Assembly (NCBI RefSeq): GCF_014873145.1
Contig: NZ_JADBEK010000001.1
Span: 1,054,001-1,118,000, forward strand
Source: Nonomuraea angiospora
GTDB lineage: Bacteria; Actinomycetota; Actinomycetes; Streptosporangiales; Streptosporangiaceae
Direction: 5' to 3'
DNA: 64,000 bases
Shown: piece after piece, positions 33,534 through 43,726 of the stretch
Numbering within the stretch: the stretch's first letter is position 1
Layout: each line of letters begins with the position of its first letter
Notes under the pieces: model-generated
Databases searched by the model: none
What the model saw: only the letters and a program-made list of their open reading frames with translations
What the model was told of the DNA's origin: nothing
Position numbers and translations under genes: made by a program

Positions 33534-34280
33534 ATGTCGGCCAACGAAGATCCAAGGGCACTGGCCGAACTGTTGTGGGGCCTGCGGAAGCCGCACACCA
33601 GAGGCCCCAGGCCTGCCTTCGACCTCGCCCGGCTGGCCGACACCGCCGTCAAGGTCGCCGATACCGAGGGCCTGGAGGCGGTCTCCATGCACCGGGTCGC
33701 CGCCGAGCTCGGCCTCACCAAGATGGCCCTGTACCGCTACGTCAAAGGCAAGACAGAGCTGATGGCCATCATGATCGAGGCGGCGGTCGGCACACCCCCC
33801 GACCTGAGCGGGGCGGCCGGCTGGCGGGCCAAGCTGGAGGAGTACGCCCGCGGACTGTCCGCCGCCTGGCGGCGCCACCCCTGGCTGCCGTCGATCACCG
33901 TGGGCGACCGCGTCATGGGACCACGTGAGACCGCATGGTCCGAAAGAGCCCTCAGCGCCCTCACTGACGCCCCCCTGACCGAACGCGAACGGCTCGACGC
34001 GGTCATGATGGTGTCCCACCACATCCGCGCCACCCACCTGGCCGCCACCCAAGGCACCCAGACCTGGACGGACGGCAGCGCCGCCCCCATTATGCGCGAC
34101 CTGCTACTCCTCAACGCCAGCCGTTTCCCGCTGCTGGCCACCGCCGTGGCCATCCCCTCGACCACCACCACCCGGGAGTTCGGCCTCCTCGCCCTCCTTG
34201 ACGGTCTCGAACGCACCATCACTCAACGCATCCACAACAACGGCGATGAACAAGCGGCTTCGCCCCCAGATCCTCCGTAA
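33534..34280 (+). CDS. TetR-family regulator (TetR_C_1-type)
   Basis: A 248-residue repressor. The N-terminal HTH spans about residues 30-75 (EGLEAVSMHRVAAELGLTK, then MALYRYVKGKTEL). The long C-terminal ligand domain (RHPWLPSITVGDR, VMMVSHHIRATHLA) is of the tetracycline-repressor type. ATG 33534 follows GGGAGGCGAC. It probably represses itself and the divergent reductase gene through the palindrome at 33473-33487. Confidence 0.87.
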   Translation: MSANEDPRALAELLWGLRKPHTRGPRPAFDLARLADTAVKVADTEGLEAVSMHRVAAELGLTKMALYRYVKGKTELMAIMIEAAVGTPPDLSGAAGWRAKLEEYARGLSAAWRRHPWLPSITVGDRVMGPRETAWSERALSALTDAPLTERERLDAVMMVSHHIRATHLAATQGTQTWTDGSAAPIMRDLLLLNASRFPLLATAVAIPSTTTTREFGLLALLDGLERTITQRIHNNGDEQAASPPDPP

Positions 34281-34474
34281 GCGGCGACCACCAGCGGGCC
34301 CCCGAACAGGACCTGCCCATCGACGGCCGGCACCTCGGTTCCGACGGGTGGACCCGCCCAAGGTCGCGCCCGACCACACCAAGGAGATGGTGTCACCGGG
34401 CTGGAACAGACCAGGCCGGCACGGGGTGTCCCGCCCGGACGAAGCTTGCGCCTTCCGGATCCACTTTGCAGCTC

Positions 34475-34860
34475 GGCGGGACGCGCCAGCATGAACACCC
34501 GGACGGGCAGCGAACGGCAAGGTTCCCGACCTCCCAGGCACCGAATACTCCACGGTGAAACCGGCCCGCTCGATCTCCGCCAGGGTGTCGCGGCCGGTGT
34601 GGCAGCCGCCGGCCAGGTGCGGCCAGATAGTGGCGTCCAGCACCGCCTGCACCCGGGCCAGGCCGCGCGTGTCAGCGCGTCCGTGCTCCAGGAACCGCAC
34701 CTGCCCGCCGGGTTTGAGCACGCGCCGTGCCTCGGCCAGCGCCGCCGGGACGTCGGGCAGGGAGCACAGCACCAGGCAGAACACCACCGTGTCCACGCTG
34801 CGATCAGCGGCTGGGAGCCGCTCGGCCAGCCCCGGCAGCACCTCGACGGCGACCGCGGCA
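34475..34860 (-). pseudogene. SAM-dependent methyltransferase, C-terminal fragment
   Basis: The C-terminal half of a class I methyltransferase: LPAADRSVDTVVFCLVLC, LPDVPAALAEARRVLKPGG, FLEHGRAD and LDATIWPHLAGGC. The SAM-binding N-terminal motif I is missing. A frameshift near 34535 is needed to reach the C-terminus (VFMLARPA). Upstream it abuts the broken P450 at about 34870. Not functional. Confidence 0.75.
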
Positions 34861-34879
34861 TCGGCGGCGGCCGCCCTCG

Positions 34880-35735
34880 TCCAGGGCGCGGGCCATCGCC
34901 GGATACATCCGGCCGAAGACCGGCCGTCGCAGGTTCGTCCTCTGCTCGGGGTGGGCCAGCAGCCACAGCGCGCCCTCGTCGATCGCGGCGACCGTGGTCT
35001 CGTGCCCGGCGAACAGCAGGAACATGCCCATCGCGGCGGCCTCGTCGTCGCTCACCCCATCGGTGGCGGCCAGCCGGGAGATCACATCGGCGTCCGGGTC
35101 ACCGCCGGCGCGCTTACGTGCCACGAGCTGCTGGCCGTAGAAAACAGCTCGGTCAGGCCCTGCTCGGAGCGGGCGCGGTCGGTGACGTCGCCGGCGGCCT
35201 GGGTCCAGGCCCGGAACTGCGCGCGGTCCTCGAACGGCACGCCGAGCAGCTCGCAGATGACCGCGATCGGCAGAGGCAGCGCCAGCGCGGCGTGCAGGTC
35301 GGCGGGCGGCCCGGCCTCAACCAACTCGTCCAGCAGACCCGTGGTGAGCGTCTCGACCCGGGCGCGCAGCGCGCGCATGCGCTTGGGCGAGAAGTGCGGC
35401 TGCAGCAGCGCGTGCATCCGCCGGTGGTCGGCCTGCTCGGTGCCGAAGTCGCCCAGCGGGCCGCCGAACATCGCCGACTCGCCGGTGCGGGAGGCCTTGT
35501 CCGGCTCGCGGTGGGCGCGGCCGAGCCGGTCGTCGTCGAGTAGCTGGCGTACTTCCTCGTATCCGGTCACCTGCCAGCCGGGATCGCCGACCGCGGTGGC
35601 GGATGGCGTGAATCGGAATGCGCGCCTGCAGCTCGCGCAGCAGCGGCGCGGGCCGCATCGGGTCGGGCTGCTCATACGGCAGCTGGACGGGAGCGTGCGC
35701 CAGGAGGACCTCCAAAAGGTAGACGAGCATTTGTA
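34880..35735 (-). pseudogene. Broken cytochrome P450
   Basis: P450 remnant on the minus strand. The N-terminal part (MRPAPLLRELQARIPI) shifts frame near 35640 into DPGWQVTGYEEVRQLLDDD, GDFGTEQADHRRMHALL and LLGVPFEDRAQFRAWTQ, then shifts again near 35130 into MFLLFAGHETTVAA (I-helix). The sequence stops after HPEQRTNL, so the ExxR and haem-Cys regions are lost and a methyltransferase fragment follows. It is divergent from a broken tetR gene that may once have controlled it. Confidence 0.8.
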
Positions 35736-35741
35736 TCGGCC

Positions 35742-36185
35742 ACACGCGCCTTCGCCCATGCCGGATACGCCGCCACCGATCTGGACGACATCGCCGCCGA
35801 GGCCGAGCTGACCCGGGCGATGCTGTATCGGGCCGTGCTCGATCGGGCCTGCGTCCGGCTGGCCGAGGCCACCGGCGCCGACGACTTCGGCGACGACGCC
35901 ATCCCCGCCCTGCTGCGCGCCGCCGCGGCCGACCCCGACGGGTTCCGGCTGCTGTTCCGTTACGCGGCCCGCGAGCCCGACTTCCGCGACCTGATCGACT
36001 CCATCACCGCCGCCTCCCGCGAGGTCGGCCGCCGCAACCTGGCCCGCGTCATCCCGGAAGGGCCGTGGCTGGACTGGGCCGCCAACCCTGCTCCCCGGCT
36101 TCACCCTGGAGGCCGTCATCGCGTGGCTGGACGCCGACCGGCCCGACCCCGACCAGGCGGCCGAGCGGATCAGCCAGGCCGTGCA
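35742..36185 (+). pseudogene. Broken TetR-family regulator
   Basis: TetR remnant: AFAHAGYAATDLDDIAAEAEL forms most of the HTH and is followed by TRAMLYRAVLDRACVRL. The segment normally between LYR and YRAVL (about a dozen residues, HFxxKxxL type) is missing, consistent with deletion between repeated TAYR/LYR codons. The C-terminal part shifts frame near 36085 to LLPGFTLEAVIAWLDAD and runs into the Tn3 transposase. The N-terminus is also absent. Family clear, product non-functional. Confidence 0.7.
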
Positions 36186-39100
36186 CGGTTCAGCGGCTGG
36201 GTCGTTTCGCCAAGGCTCGTGAGGTGCCGCCCGTGGTGGTGGAGCATGTACGGCGGTGCCTGGAGGTGGGTGAGGATGTGGCGCCGGTGTATGCCTCGCC
36301 GCGTACGGCAGAGTCGCATCGGGTGCTGGTGCGGCGCCGGGAGGGGGTGGCGTGCGCGCCGGGCAAGGCTCGCAAGATCGCGGCCAAGGCGTTGACCCGG
36401 GCGGCGTGGGTGAAGAACCACCCGCCAGACCTGATCAACGTGGCATTGGAGCGGCTGACGCAGGCGCAGCTGGAGCTGCCGGCGTTCTCCACCCTGGACA
36501 CTATGGAGTCGACGATCCGCGGCCAGGTCAACGGGCAGATCTTCCAGACGATCTGGCGGCGGCTGGGCGCTGAGGGCCGCGCCCGGATCGAGGCGTTGCT
36601 GGTGGTCGGGCCGGGCGGCAAGAGTGATCTGGACCGGCTGAAGAAGCCGGCGCGGCGGGCGAGCTGGTCGAAGTTCAAGGCCCAGGCTGCCCACCTGGCC
36701 TGGGTGGCGGGGCTGGGCGATACCGAGATGGTGCTGGAGGGCATCGCCGCCTCGAAGATCGCCGATTTCGCCGGGGAGGCCGAGGCGGCCGACGCCGATG
36801 TGCTGGCCCGGTCCTACACGGTCGACGCCAAGCGGGTCGCGTTGCTGGTGTGCCTGGTGCACACCGCTCAGGCGCGGGCGCGTGATGATCTCGCCGAGAT
36901 GTTGTGCAAGCGGACGGCGGCCACGAACAAGAAGGCCAAGGCCAAACTGGAGGAGATCCACTTGCGGCAGCGGCAGGTGGTGGAAGGCTTGATCGGCACC
37001 TACCGGGGGGTGCTGCAGGGCCTGGTGCCGGGCGGGCCGGTGGAGGCGGCCGAGGTCGCGGCCGCGCAGATGGTGATGATGGCCCTGGCCGCGCTGACCG
37101 GCCCAGCCGGGGACGCGGACGCCGGCAGCGAGGCCAGCGCCGAGACCGGCAGCGTGGCGGGCCGGGAGGCCGGCGAGGAAAACGCCGAGCCAGATCCGCG
37201 GACCGGTCTGGAGACCGCGGTCGAGGCGCTGGTCAAGGCGGTGCGGATGCAGGCCGCGGGGATGGGGTCGGTCCGCCAGGTGGTGGAGCGGGCCGGCGGC
37301 GCGAGCGCGCAGCTGGCCGACATCGAAGAGGTCACCGCCTACCAGCACGACAACCACGAGCTGCTCATCCAGCAGTTCTTCAAGGCCGACCGGTCCACCA
37401 TGCTCGCCCTGACCGGCGTGTTGCGGTTCAAGGCGACCTCCGCCGACCGCAGCGTGCTGAAGGCTCTGGAGCACGCTTTGACCTACTGGGGCAAGACCCG
37501 CGACTTCATCCCCGCTCGCGGCACCGATGGCCGCCTACTGGATCTGGGGTTCGCCTCGGCCAACTGGCTGCGCGCGATCCGGGATCGCAAGCATCCGGGC
37601 ATGCTGGTCAAACGGCACTTCGAGGCGATGGTGTTCGCCTACCTGGCCGAGGAGGTACGCACCGGGGACATCGCGGTGGCCGGGGCGGCGGAGTACGGCG
37701 ACTGGAGCGCCCACCTGCTGAGCTTCTACCAGTGCCGGCCCCTGCTGGCGGCCTACTGCGCCGAGGCGGGCCTGCCGGGATCCGCGGCCGAGTTCGTGGC
37801 CGAGCTGAAGGAACGCCACCGTCAGGCCGCCGAGCACCTGGACGCCGGCTACGCCGACAACGAGGACTTGACGTTCGCCAAGGACGGCACCCCGACGCTC
37901 AAGCGGCTGGCCGGGCTCGGCACCACCGCGACCGCGGCCAAGCTGGGGGCGGAGATCAAGGCGCGGATGCCCGAGCGCACGCTGATCGAGATTGTGTCGC
38001 GCACCGCGTACTGGCTGGGCTGGCACCGGCACTTCGGGCCCGCCTCCGGCCACGACCCGAAGCTGAAGAAGCCGCAGGACCGCTACGTTTTGACCACGTT
38101 CGCGTCGGGTCGAACATGGGCCCGGCCGAGGCGGCCCGGCACATCGAGGGGATCACCGCGCACGAGATCTCGCTGGCCAAGAACCGGCACATCAGCCTGG
38201 CCAAGCTGAACAAGGCGATCACCGACGTGGTCAACGCCTTCGCCCAGCTGGACGTGGTCAAGGCGTGGGGCGATGGCAGCAGCGTGGGCACCGACGGCAC
38301 CCAGGTCGACACCTACATCGACAACCTGCTCGCCGAGACTTCGATCAGATATGGGGGTTTTGGTGGTATTGCCTACCATTACGCATCTGATAACTATATT
38401 GCGTTGTTTTCCCGTTTTGTTCCTTGTGGGGCGTGGGAGGCGATCTACATCATCGATGGGCTGCTGGCGAACGCCTCCGAGGTCCAGCCCAAGACGGTGC
38501 ACGCCGATACCCAGGGCCAATCGTTCCCCGTCTTTACCCTCGCGCATTTGTTCGGGTTCGATCTGATGCCGCGCATCCGCAACTGGAAGGGCCTGACCTT
38601 CTTCCAGCACGCCGACCACGTCACCTACCGCCACATCGACGCCTTGTTCCGCAGCGAGAACGGCGCCCGAATCGTGATCGATTGGGGGACTGGTGGAGAA
38701 GATGTGGCCCGATCTCATGCGGGTGGCGATTTCGATCCGCGAGGGTAGGCTCAACTCGGTCACCTTGTTGCGCCGGCTCGGCTCCCACTCCCGCAAGAAC
38801 GAGATCTACCGGGCGTTCCGGGAGGTCGGCCGCAGTGTGCGCACCGTGGCGCTGCTGCGCTTCCTGGCCGATCCCGCGCTGCGCAGGCGCGTCACCGCGG
38901 TCACCAACAAGGTGGAGGGGTTCAACGGCTTCTCTGGCTGGCTGCGGTTCGGCAACGACGGCGTCATCGCCGTCAACGACCCGGCCGAGCAGGAGAAGAT
39001 GATCAAGTTCAACTCCCTGCTGGCCAACTGCGTGATCTTCCATACAGCGCTGGACATGATGGAGGTGATGCGCCGACTGCTGGCCGAGGGCTGGGAGATC

Positions 39101-39253
39101 AGCGCCGAGGACGTCGCGCAGCTCTCGCCCTACCTGACCGCGCACATCAGCCGGTTCGGCCTGTACGCCACCGATGTGCTGCGGCTGCGGCCTGATGACT
39201 TCGACCCTGACCTGCCCGAGATCGACTTCACCACTCTGGCGGAGGCGGCGTAG
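36186..39253 (+). pseudogene. Nearly full-length Tn3-family transposase with two frameshifts (copy 3)
   Basis: A long TnpA covering about 1020 codons. It starts inside the family N-terminus (RLGRFAKAREVPPVVVEHVR), so the first roughly 70 residues are gone where it joins the broken tetR. Frame 1 runs to 38095 (KKPQDRYVLTTFA), frame 2 runs from SNMGPAEAARHIEGIT to about 38690, and frame 3 ends at 39253. DDE elements are present: GTDGTQVDTY, VHADTQGQSFPVF and NKVEGFNGFSGW. A patch at 38340-38440 is strikingly AT-rich against the rest. No terminal inverted repeat was recognised. Catalytic residues survive, but the frameshifts should inactivate it unless they are assembly errors. Confidence 0.85.
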
Positions 39254-39416
39254 CACTCCATCCAGATCTCGCTCGCACCAGGATGGCAGTCGAATTGTCG
39301 GCGTTGGTGTGGCGGGTCATAGGTATGTCTAGTGGCAGATGTGGCGGGAGATCGGTGTGCCTAATCTGTGAGGTCATCTGCGGCGCTCGCCGCACCATCT
39401 CCTGTTGGAGGATTCG

Positions 39417-40859
39417 ATGACCCGGCCACGATCGGTTTTGCTTGCCGTGCCCCTCGTGATGACGATGGGAGCGTACGCTCCAGCCGCCTCCGCCTCATCC
39501 AGCGGAGCGCCCGCGCCGCCCCTGACCTGGTCCGCCTGCGGGGGGAAGATCTCGGCCGAGCTGCAGTGCGCCACCTTGACCGTGCCCGTCGACTGGTCGA
39601 AGCCCGGCGGGAAGACGATCGCCCTCACGGTGGGCAGGGCGCCGGCGACCGGCGCGGCGGCCGCGGGCACCGTCCTGTTCAGCCCTGGCGGCCCCGGTGG
39701 CGCCGGCGTCCAGGAGCTGTCCCGGGCGCTGCCCCACTTCGCCGGGCTGCGCACCCGCATGGACGTCGTCACCTGGAACCCGCGCGGCGGGGTGAGCGGC
39801 GAGCACATCCCACTCGCCGCGTGCGCGGCCGGTCCCGCCTTCGCCACGCCGGACAGCCGGCGCGAGTACGACCAGGCGCTCAAGGCGAACGCCGCCGGGA
39901 TCGCCCCCTGCAGGGACGCCGTGCCCGACCTGTTCGCCCACCTGGACTCCGCCACCCAGGCCCGCGACATGGACGCGATCCGCGCCGCCCTCGGCGAGCA
40001 GAAGATCTCCTTCCTCGGCAACTCCTACGGCGGGGTGCTCGGAGCCTCCTACGCGCGGCTGTTCCCCCAGCGGCTGCGCGCGATGGCGGTGGACAGCGTG
40101 CCCGACCACGTGGACCCGCTGGCGAAGTCGGAGCGACTGCAATACGAGGGGCTGGAGGCGGGGTTCCAGCGGTTCGTCCGCTGGTGCGCCGACGCTTCCG
40201 ACTGCGCGCTGCGGGGCACCGACGTGGAGAAGACCTGGCAGGCCGTCGTCCGGCGGGCCGAGCGCCGTCCCCTGACCGGTGCCGCTGCCGCCGGTGAGCG
40301 CCGCTACGACGGCGACGACCTGAAATTCCTGGCCTACGGCCTGGTCGACAGCACGGCGGAGTGGCCCGCGCTGGCCAAGGCCATCGCGAGCGCCGCCAAG
40401 GGCGACGCGTCCGGCTTCGACCCCCAAGGCCGCGGCCTGCCGCCGCGGGTCACCGCCATGCTCGCGGTCAACTGCGCCGACGGGTTCCGCTACGACGGCT
40501 ACCACGCCTACCGCGCGGCCGTGCGGCGCTCGGTGAAGGTGTCACCGAACTTCTCCGGCATGCGGGAGAACGCCTGGCTCGCCTGCTCGCCGTGGGCGCC
40601 CAAGGCCACCAACCCGCCGGCGCCGCTACCGGCCCGCAAGCTGCCGCCGCTGCTCGGCATCGGCCCGGTCTACGAGTACCCCTCCGTCCGCGCCATCACC
40701 GACCAGGTCCCCGGCTCGGTCACGGTCAAGTACGACGACATCGGCCACGGCCGCTACCTCAACGCCGGCGACCCCTGTGTCACCGGCCACGTGAACCGCT
40801 ACCTCATCGACGGCAAGCTGCCCGCCCCCGGCACCACGTGCCCCGCCTGGCCGGCGTGA
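39417..40859 (+). CDS. Secreted alpha/beta-hydrolase (tripeptidyl-aminopeptidase SlpD/TAP-like)
   Basis: A 480-residue secreted hydrolase of the SlpD/TAP group. The signal peptide ends near PAASA. The oxyanion segment is LFSPGGPGGAG, the nucleophile Ser is in GNSYGG, and a C-terminal TAP-like domain includes the His of DDIGHG. Cys pairs (WSACGG, LQCATL, CADASDC) suggest disulfides in the mature protein. ATG 39417 has GGAGG 5 bases upstream; an ATG at 39405 is worse placed. Typical activity is cleavage of N-terminal tripeptides or small esters outside the cell. The sensor kinase gene follows 10 bases later, so it may be co-transcribed. Confidence 0.87.
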   Translation: MTRPRSVLLAVPLVMTMGAYAPAASASSSGAPAPPLTWSACGGKISAELQCATLTVPVDWSKPGGKTIALTVGRAPATGAAAAGTVLFSPGGPGGAGVQELSRALPHFAGLRTRMDVVTWNPRGGVSGEHIPLAACAAGPAFATPDSRREYDQALKANAAGIAPCRDAVPDLFAHLDSATQARDMDAIRAALGEQKISFLGNSYGGVLGASYARLFPQRLRAMAVDSVPDHVDPLAKSERLQYEGLEAGFQRFVRWCADASDCALRGTDVEKTWQAVVRRAERRPLTGAAAAGERRYDGDDLKFLAYGLVDSTAEWPALAKAIASAAKGDASGFDPQGRGLPPRVTAMLAVNCADGFRYDGYHAYRAAVRRSVKVSPNFSGMRENAWLACSPWAPKATNPPAPLPARKLPPLLGIGPVYEYPSVRAITDQVPGSVTVKYDDIGHGRYLNAGDPCVTGHVNRYLIDGKLPAPGTTCPAWPA

Positions 40860-40869
40860 TACTGATCGC

Positions 40870-42162
40870 GTGAGACGACTAGCGGCTTTGTGCCCCTTTC
40901 CGGCCGGCGTCTGGCGACGTATACCGCTCATGGGCCGCGACGCCCTGCTCGCCTGCGCCGTGGCGATCATCGCCCTGACCGTCTCGGCACTGGACGCATG
41001 GTGGCGCGGTCAGCCCGCCGAGATCACCGATGCGGGCGCGGCGTGGGCGGCGCCGATCCTAGCCGTCTGCGCGCCGCTGGCGCTGCGCAGGCGGCTGCCG
41101 CTGACGGCAGTGGTCGCGTCCGCGACGGTGATGCTGGCGCTCGGCCTCGCGCTGGAGCGCGACGCCGGGATCTGGGTCCTGGGCCTGATCGTCGCCTCGG
41201 CGGCCTACCACCGCCATCGGCTGCGCTCGGTGCTCCTGATCGGCTCGGCCGCCTGGGCGGTGGCGGCAGGCCTCGGGGGCGGGTCCGTGCCGGACCTCGC
41301 CACCGTGTCCGTCTACGCGGCAGCCGGCGCGATGCCGGTCGCCGCCGGCTACGCGCTGCGGCTGCGAGCCGACCGTGCCGTGCAGGCCGCGCGGCTGCAG
41401 CGTGCCAGGGAGGAGCAGGCACGCTCGCAGGAGGCCGCGCGGATCGCCCGGGAGGTGCATGACGTCGTCGGGCATCACCTCAGCGCGATCAGGCTTCAGG
41501 CGGTCGGTGCCCGGCGGGCGCTGGCCGGTCACGACTGCGAGGCCGACCGCGCGCTGGCCGGGATCGCCGGTCTGTCGGCCGAGGCGCTGGCCGAGATCCG
41601 GGCGCTGCTCGCGACCTTGGTGCGCTCGGGCCGCGAGGACCACGCTCACAGCGGAGGTCTCGCCGGCCTGCCCGCGCTGGCGGAACGCAGCGGCGGCCCG
41701 GGACTGGTCGTCTCCCTGAAGGTCGACCCTCGCCTCGAGAGCACCGTCCACCCTGAGACGGCGGCCTGCGCCTACCGGATCGTGCAGGAGGCGCTGACCA
41801 ACGTGGCGCGGCACTCCACCACCGCGCTGGCCTCGGTCACGGTCCGTGCGGTGAGCAGCCAGGTGGTCGTCACCATCGACGATCCAGGCCCGCCCCGGCT
41901 GCCGGCCGACGGCGGCGCCCCAAGGGGTGGGCGCCGCGATGGGCAGGGCCTGGCGGGCATACGCGAGCGGGTGGCGGCGCTCGGAGGACAGTGCCACATC
42001 GGTCCACACGGCAGAAACGGCTGGCGGGTGCGCGCCAGCCTGCCCGCCCTTCCTCCACATGCGCGTGACGACAGATCGGCGGAAACGGCCGGCGGCACAG
42101 AACCCGGCCCTTGCACGATGTCCTCAGCGTACGGTCATCCGGCCCGGAAGGTGCTCCCGTGA
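40870..42162 (+). CDS. Two-component sensor histidine kinase (NarL/DesK-type)
   Basis: A 430-residue HisKA_3 kinase. Five or so N-terminal membrane helices (from about LLACAVAIIALTVSALDAW to AAGAMPVAAGYALRL) are followed by a dimerisation helix with the phospho-acceptor His in REVHDVVGHHL. The HATPase domain contains EALTNVARHS (N box) and GQGLAGIRERV (G box). It senses an unknown membrane or envelope signal and phosphorylates the regulator encoded next, whose GTG overlaps its stop. The start GTG 40870 is close to the previous stop; ATG 40930 is an alternative. Confidence 0.9.
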   Translation: MRRLAALCPFPAGVWRRIPLMGRDALLACAVAIIALTVSALDAWWRGQPAEITDAGAAWAAPILAVCAPLALRRRLPLTAVVASATVMLALGLALERDAGIWVLGLIVASAAYHRHRLRSVLLIGSAAWAVAAGLGGGSVPDLATVSVYAAAGAMPVAAGYALRLRADRAVQAARLQRAREEQARSQEAARIAREVHDVVGHHLSAIRLQAVGARRALAGHDCEADRALAGIAGLSAEALAEIRALLATLVRSGREDHAHSGGLAGLPALAERSGGPGLVVSLKVDPRLESTVHPETAACAYRIVQEALTNVARHSTTALASVTVRAVSSQVVVTIDDPGPPRLPADGGAPRGGRRDGQGLAGIRERVAALGGQCHIGPHGRNGWRVRASLPALPPHARDDRSAETAGGTEPGPCTMSSAYGHPARKVLP

Positions 42163-42806
42163 TCCGGCTGCTGATCGCCGACGACCAGCAGCTCGCCCGC
42201 GAGGGACTGCGGCAGCTGCTCAGCCATGAGCCCGACATCGCCTTCCTCGGTGCCGCGAGCGACGGAGCCGAGCTGATCAGCATGGCGCGCGAGCACCAGC
42301 CGGACGTCATCCTCACCGACCTGCGAATGCCGGGCACCGACGGCATCACGGCGATCCGGCGGCTGACGGCACGGGCACCGGACAGGCCGATCATCGCACT
42401 GACCACGTTCGACACCGACGAATACCTCTTCGGGGCACTCGAAGCGGGTGCCGTGGGCTTTCTGCTCAAGGACGGCGACCCCGACCTCTATCTGGCAGCG
42501 ATACGCGCGGCCCACCGAGGGCAGGGACTGATCGACCCGCAAGTCACCCGCAGGCTCGTCCGCCGCTTCGCCACCCCACCGGTGCGAGGCCATGGCCTGG
42601 AGTTGACGATCCGGGAAACGGAGGTCCTCCGCCTGGTCGCGCTGGGCCGCACCAACGCCGAGATCGCCGGACATCTGCGCATCGCCGCAGGCACCGTCAA
42701 GATCCACGTGTCGCGTGTCCTGACCAAGATCGGCGTGCGCACCCGTGTCCAAGCCGCGATCCACGCCTACCGCTCAGGATTGGTGTCCTCGCATGAGGAG
42801 GAGTGA
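42159..42806 (+). CDS. LuxR/NarL-type response regulator
   Basis: A 215-residue regulator. The receiver domain has an acidic pocket (LLIADDQQLAREG) and phospho-acceptor Asp in ILTDLRMPG. The C-terminal LuxR HTH reads LTIRETEVLRLVALGRTN and IAAGTVKIHVSRVL. GTG 42159 overlaps the kinase stop by 4 bases. Possible targets are the flanking secreted hydrolase and metalloprotease genes, by position only. Confidence 0.92.
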   Translation: MIRLLIADDQQLAREGLRQLLSHEPDIAFLGAASDGAELISMAREHQPDVILTDLRMPGTDGITAIRRLTARAPDRPIIALTTFDTDEYLFGALEAGAVGFLLKDGDPDLYLAAIRAAHRGQGLIDPQVTRRLVRRFATPPVRGHGLELTIRETEVLRLVALGRTNAEIAGHLRIAAGTVKIHVSRVLTKIGVRTRVQAAIHAYRSGLVSSHEEE

Positions 42807-42933
42807 AAGTCCTCTCGGCACCGCCGCTCGGCCCGCGCGGCCGCTTGCCGGGTGTCCAACCCAGGTCCGCAGCACCCAGCAACCCGTCCAACGAAGCTGC
42901 ACGATGCGGAACGTCATCATATGGAGTGGTGTG

Positions 42934-43698
42934 ATGAGTCGAAGGCGCACAACGTGGCGGTGGCTGCTGGCCACAGCCGCAGGGCTGGTCGTGGCCGTGG
43001 TGGCCGGTGTCGTGGTGGCCTTTCCATCGGTCGCCGCCACGACCTGCCCTGGCTGCTACGGCATGAAACAGGCCAGGCCCGGCCTGTATCTGGAGCCGGG
43101 GCTGCCGCCAGCACGGGAGCGGCAGGTGACCGAGGTGATCGAAGCGGCCAACCGCCGGGTGTCAGACTTCTACGGCGGACGCCGGAGCTCTCCCGACATC
43201 CTGGCCTGCGTGACCACCACGTGCTACCGAAAGATCGGCGGTGGCGGGGAGCGTGGGATCGCCGTGCTGAACCGCGCGGTCATGCTGTCACCGAAGGGCC
43301 TCGATGCGGTGATCGCCTCACACGAGATGTCACACGTCGAACTGCACGCCCGTCTAGGATCCGACGCCGGGCCCATCCCGCAATGGTTCGACGAAGGACT
43401 GGCCGTCGTGGTCTCCGATGACCCGCGCTACCTCAAGCCCGAGGGCACCGGTGACCGGTGCCGGGTGTCCACGCCGGGAGCCCTGCCCCGAACACTTGAC
43501 GACTGGCTGCGCACCGCGCAAGCGGACCAGGACACCTACGCCAAGGCCGCCTGCCGGGCGAGCCAGTGGCTCCAGGCGAACGGTGGTTCCAAGGCCGTCC
43601 TCGAACTGATCGAACACATGGCCGCTGGGAGTGCCCTGCCCGCCTCCGTGGCAGCCGCCACGCGTGAAGCTCCTTCGACAGCGGCACCGGCTGGGTGA
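42934..43698 (+). CDS. Membrane-anchored or secreted HExxH zinc metalloprotease-like protein
   Basis: A 254-residue protein with a Tat/Sec-like N-terminus (MSRRRTTWRW followed by a hydrophobic helix ending near VAATT). The zinc motif HEMSHVELH (HExxH) is followed about 20 residues later by WFDEGLA, whose Glu is a typical third ligand of gluzincins. CPGC and two further Cys near the middle (LACVTTTC) suggest disulfides. ATG 42934 has GGAG 6 bases in front. It lies downstream of the two-component genes and upstream of a hairpin. No known peptidase family is identified beyond the motif. Confidence 0.7.
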   Translation: MSRRRTTWRWLLATAAGLVVAVVAGVVVAFPSVAATTCPGCYGMKQARPGLYLEPGLPPARERQVTEVIEAANRRVSDFYGGRRSSPDILACVTTTCYRKIGGGGERGIAVLNRAVMLSPKGLDAVIASHEMSHVELHARLGSDAGPIPQWFDEGLAVVVSDDPRYLKPEGTGDRCRVSTPGALPRTLDDWLRTAQADQDTYAKAACRASQWLQANGGSKAVLELIEHMAAGSALPASVAAATREAPSTAAPAG

Positions 43699-43711
43699 CA
43701 GCGTTGCGATC

Positions 43712-43726
43712 GCCCTCCAGGAGGGC
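43712..43726 (+). terminator. Short hairpin after the metalloprotease gene
   Basis: GCCCTCC-A-GGAGGGC, perfect arms, 13 bases past the stop codon. The tight loop means that the real stem is about 5 bp. A plausible weak terminator. Confidence 0.4.
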
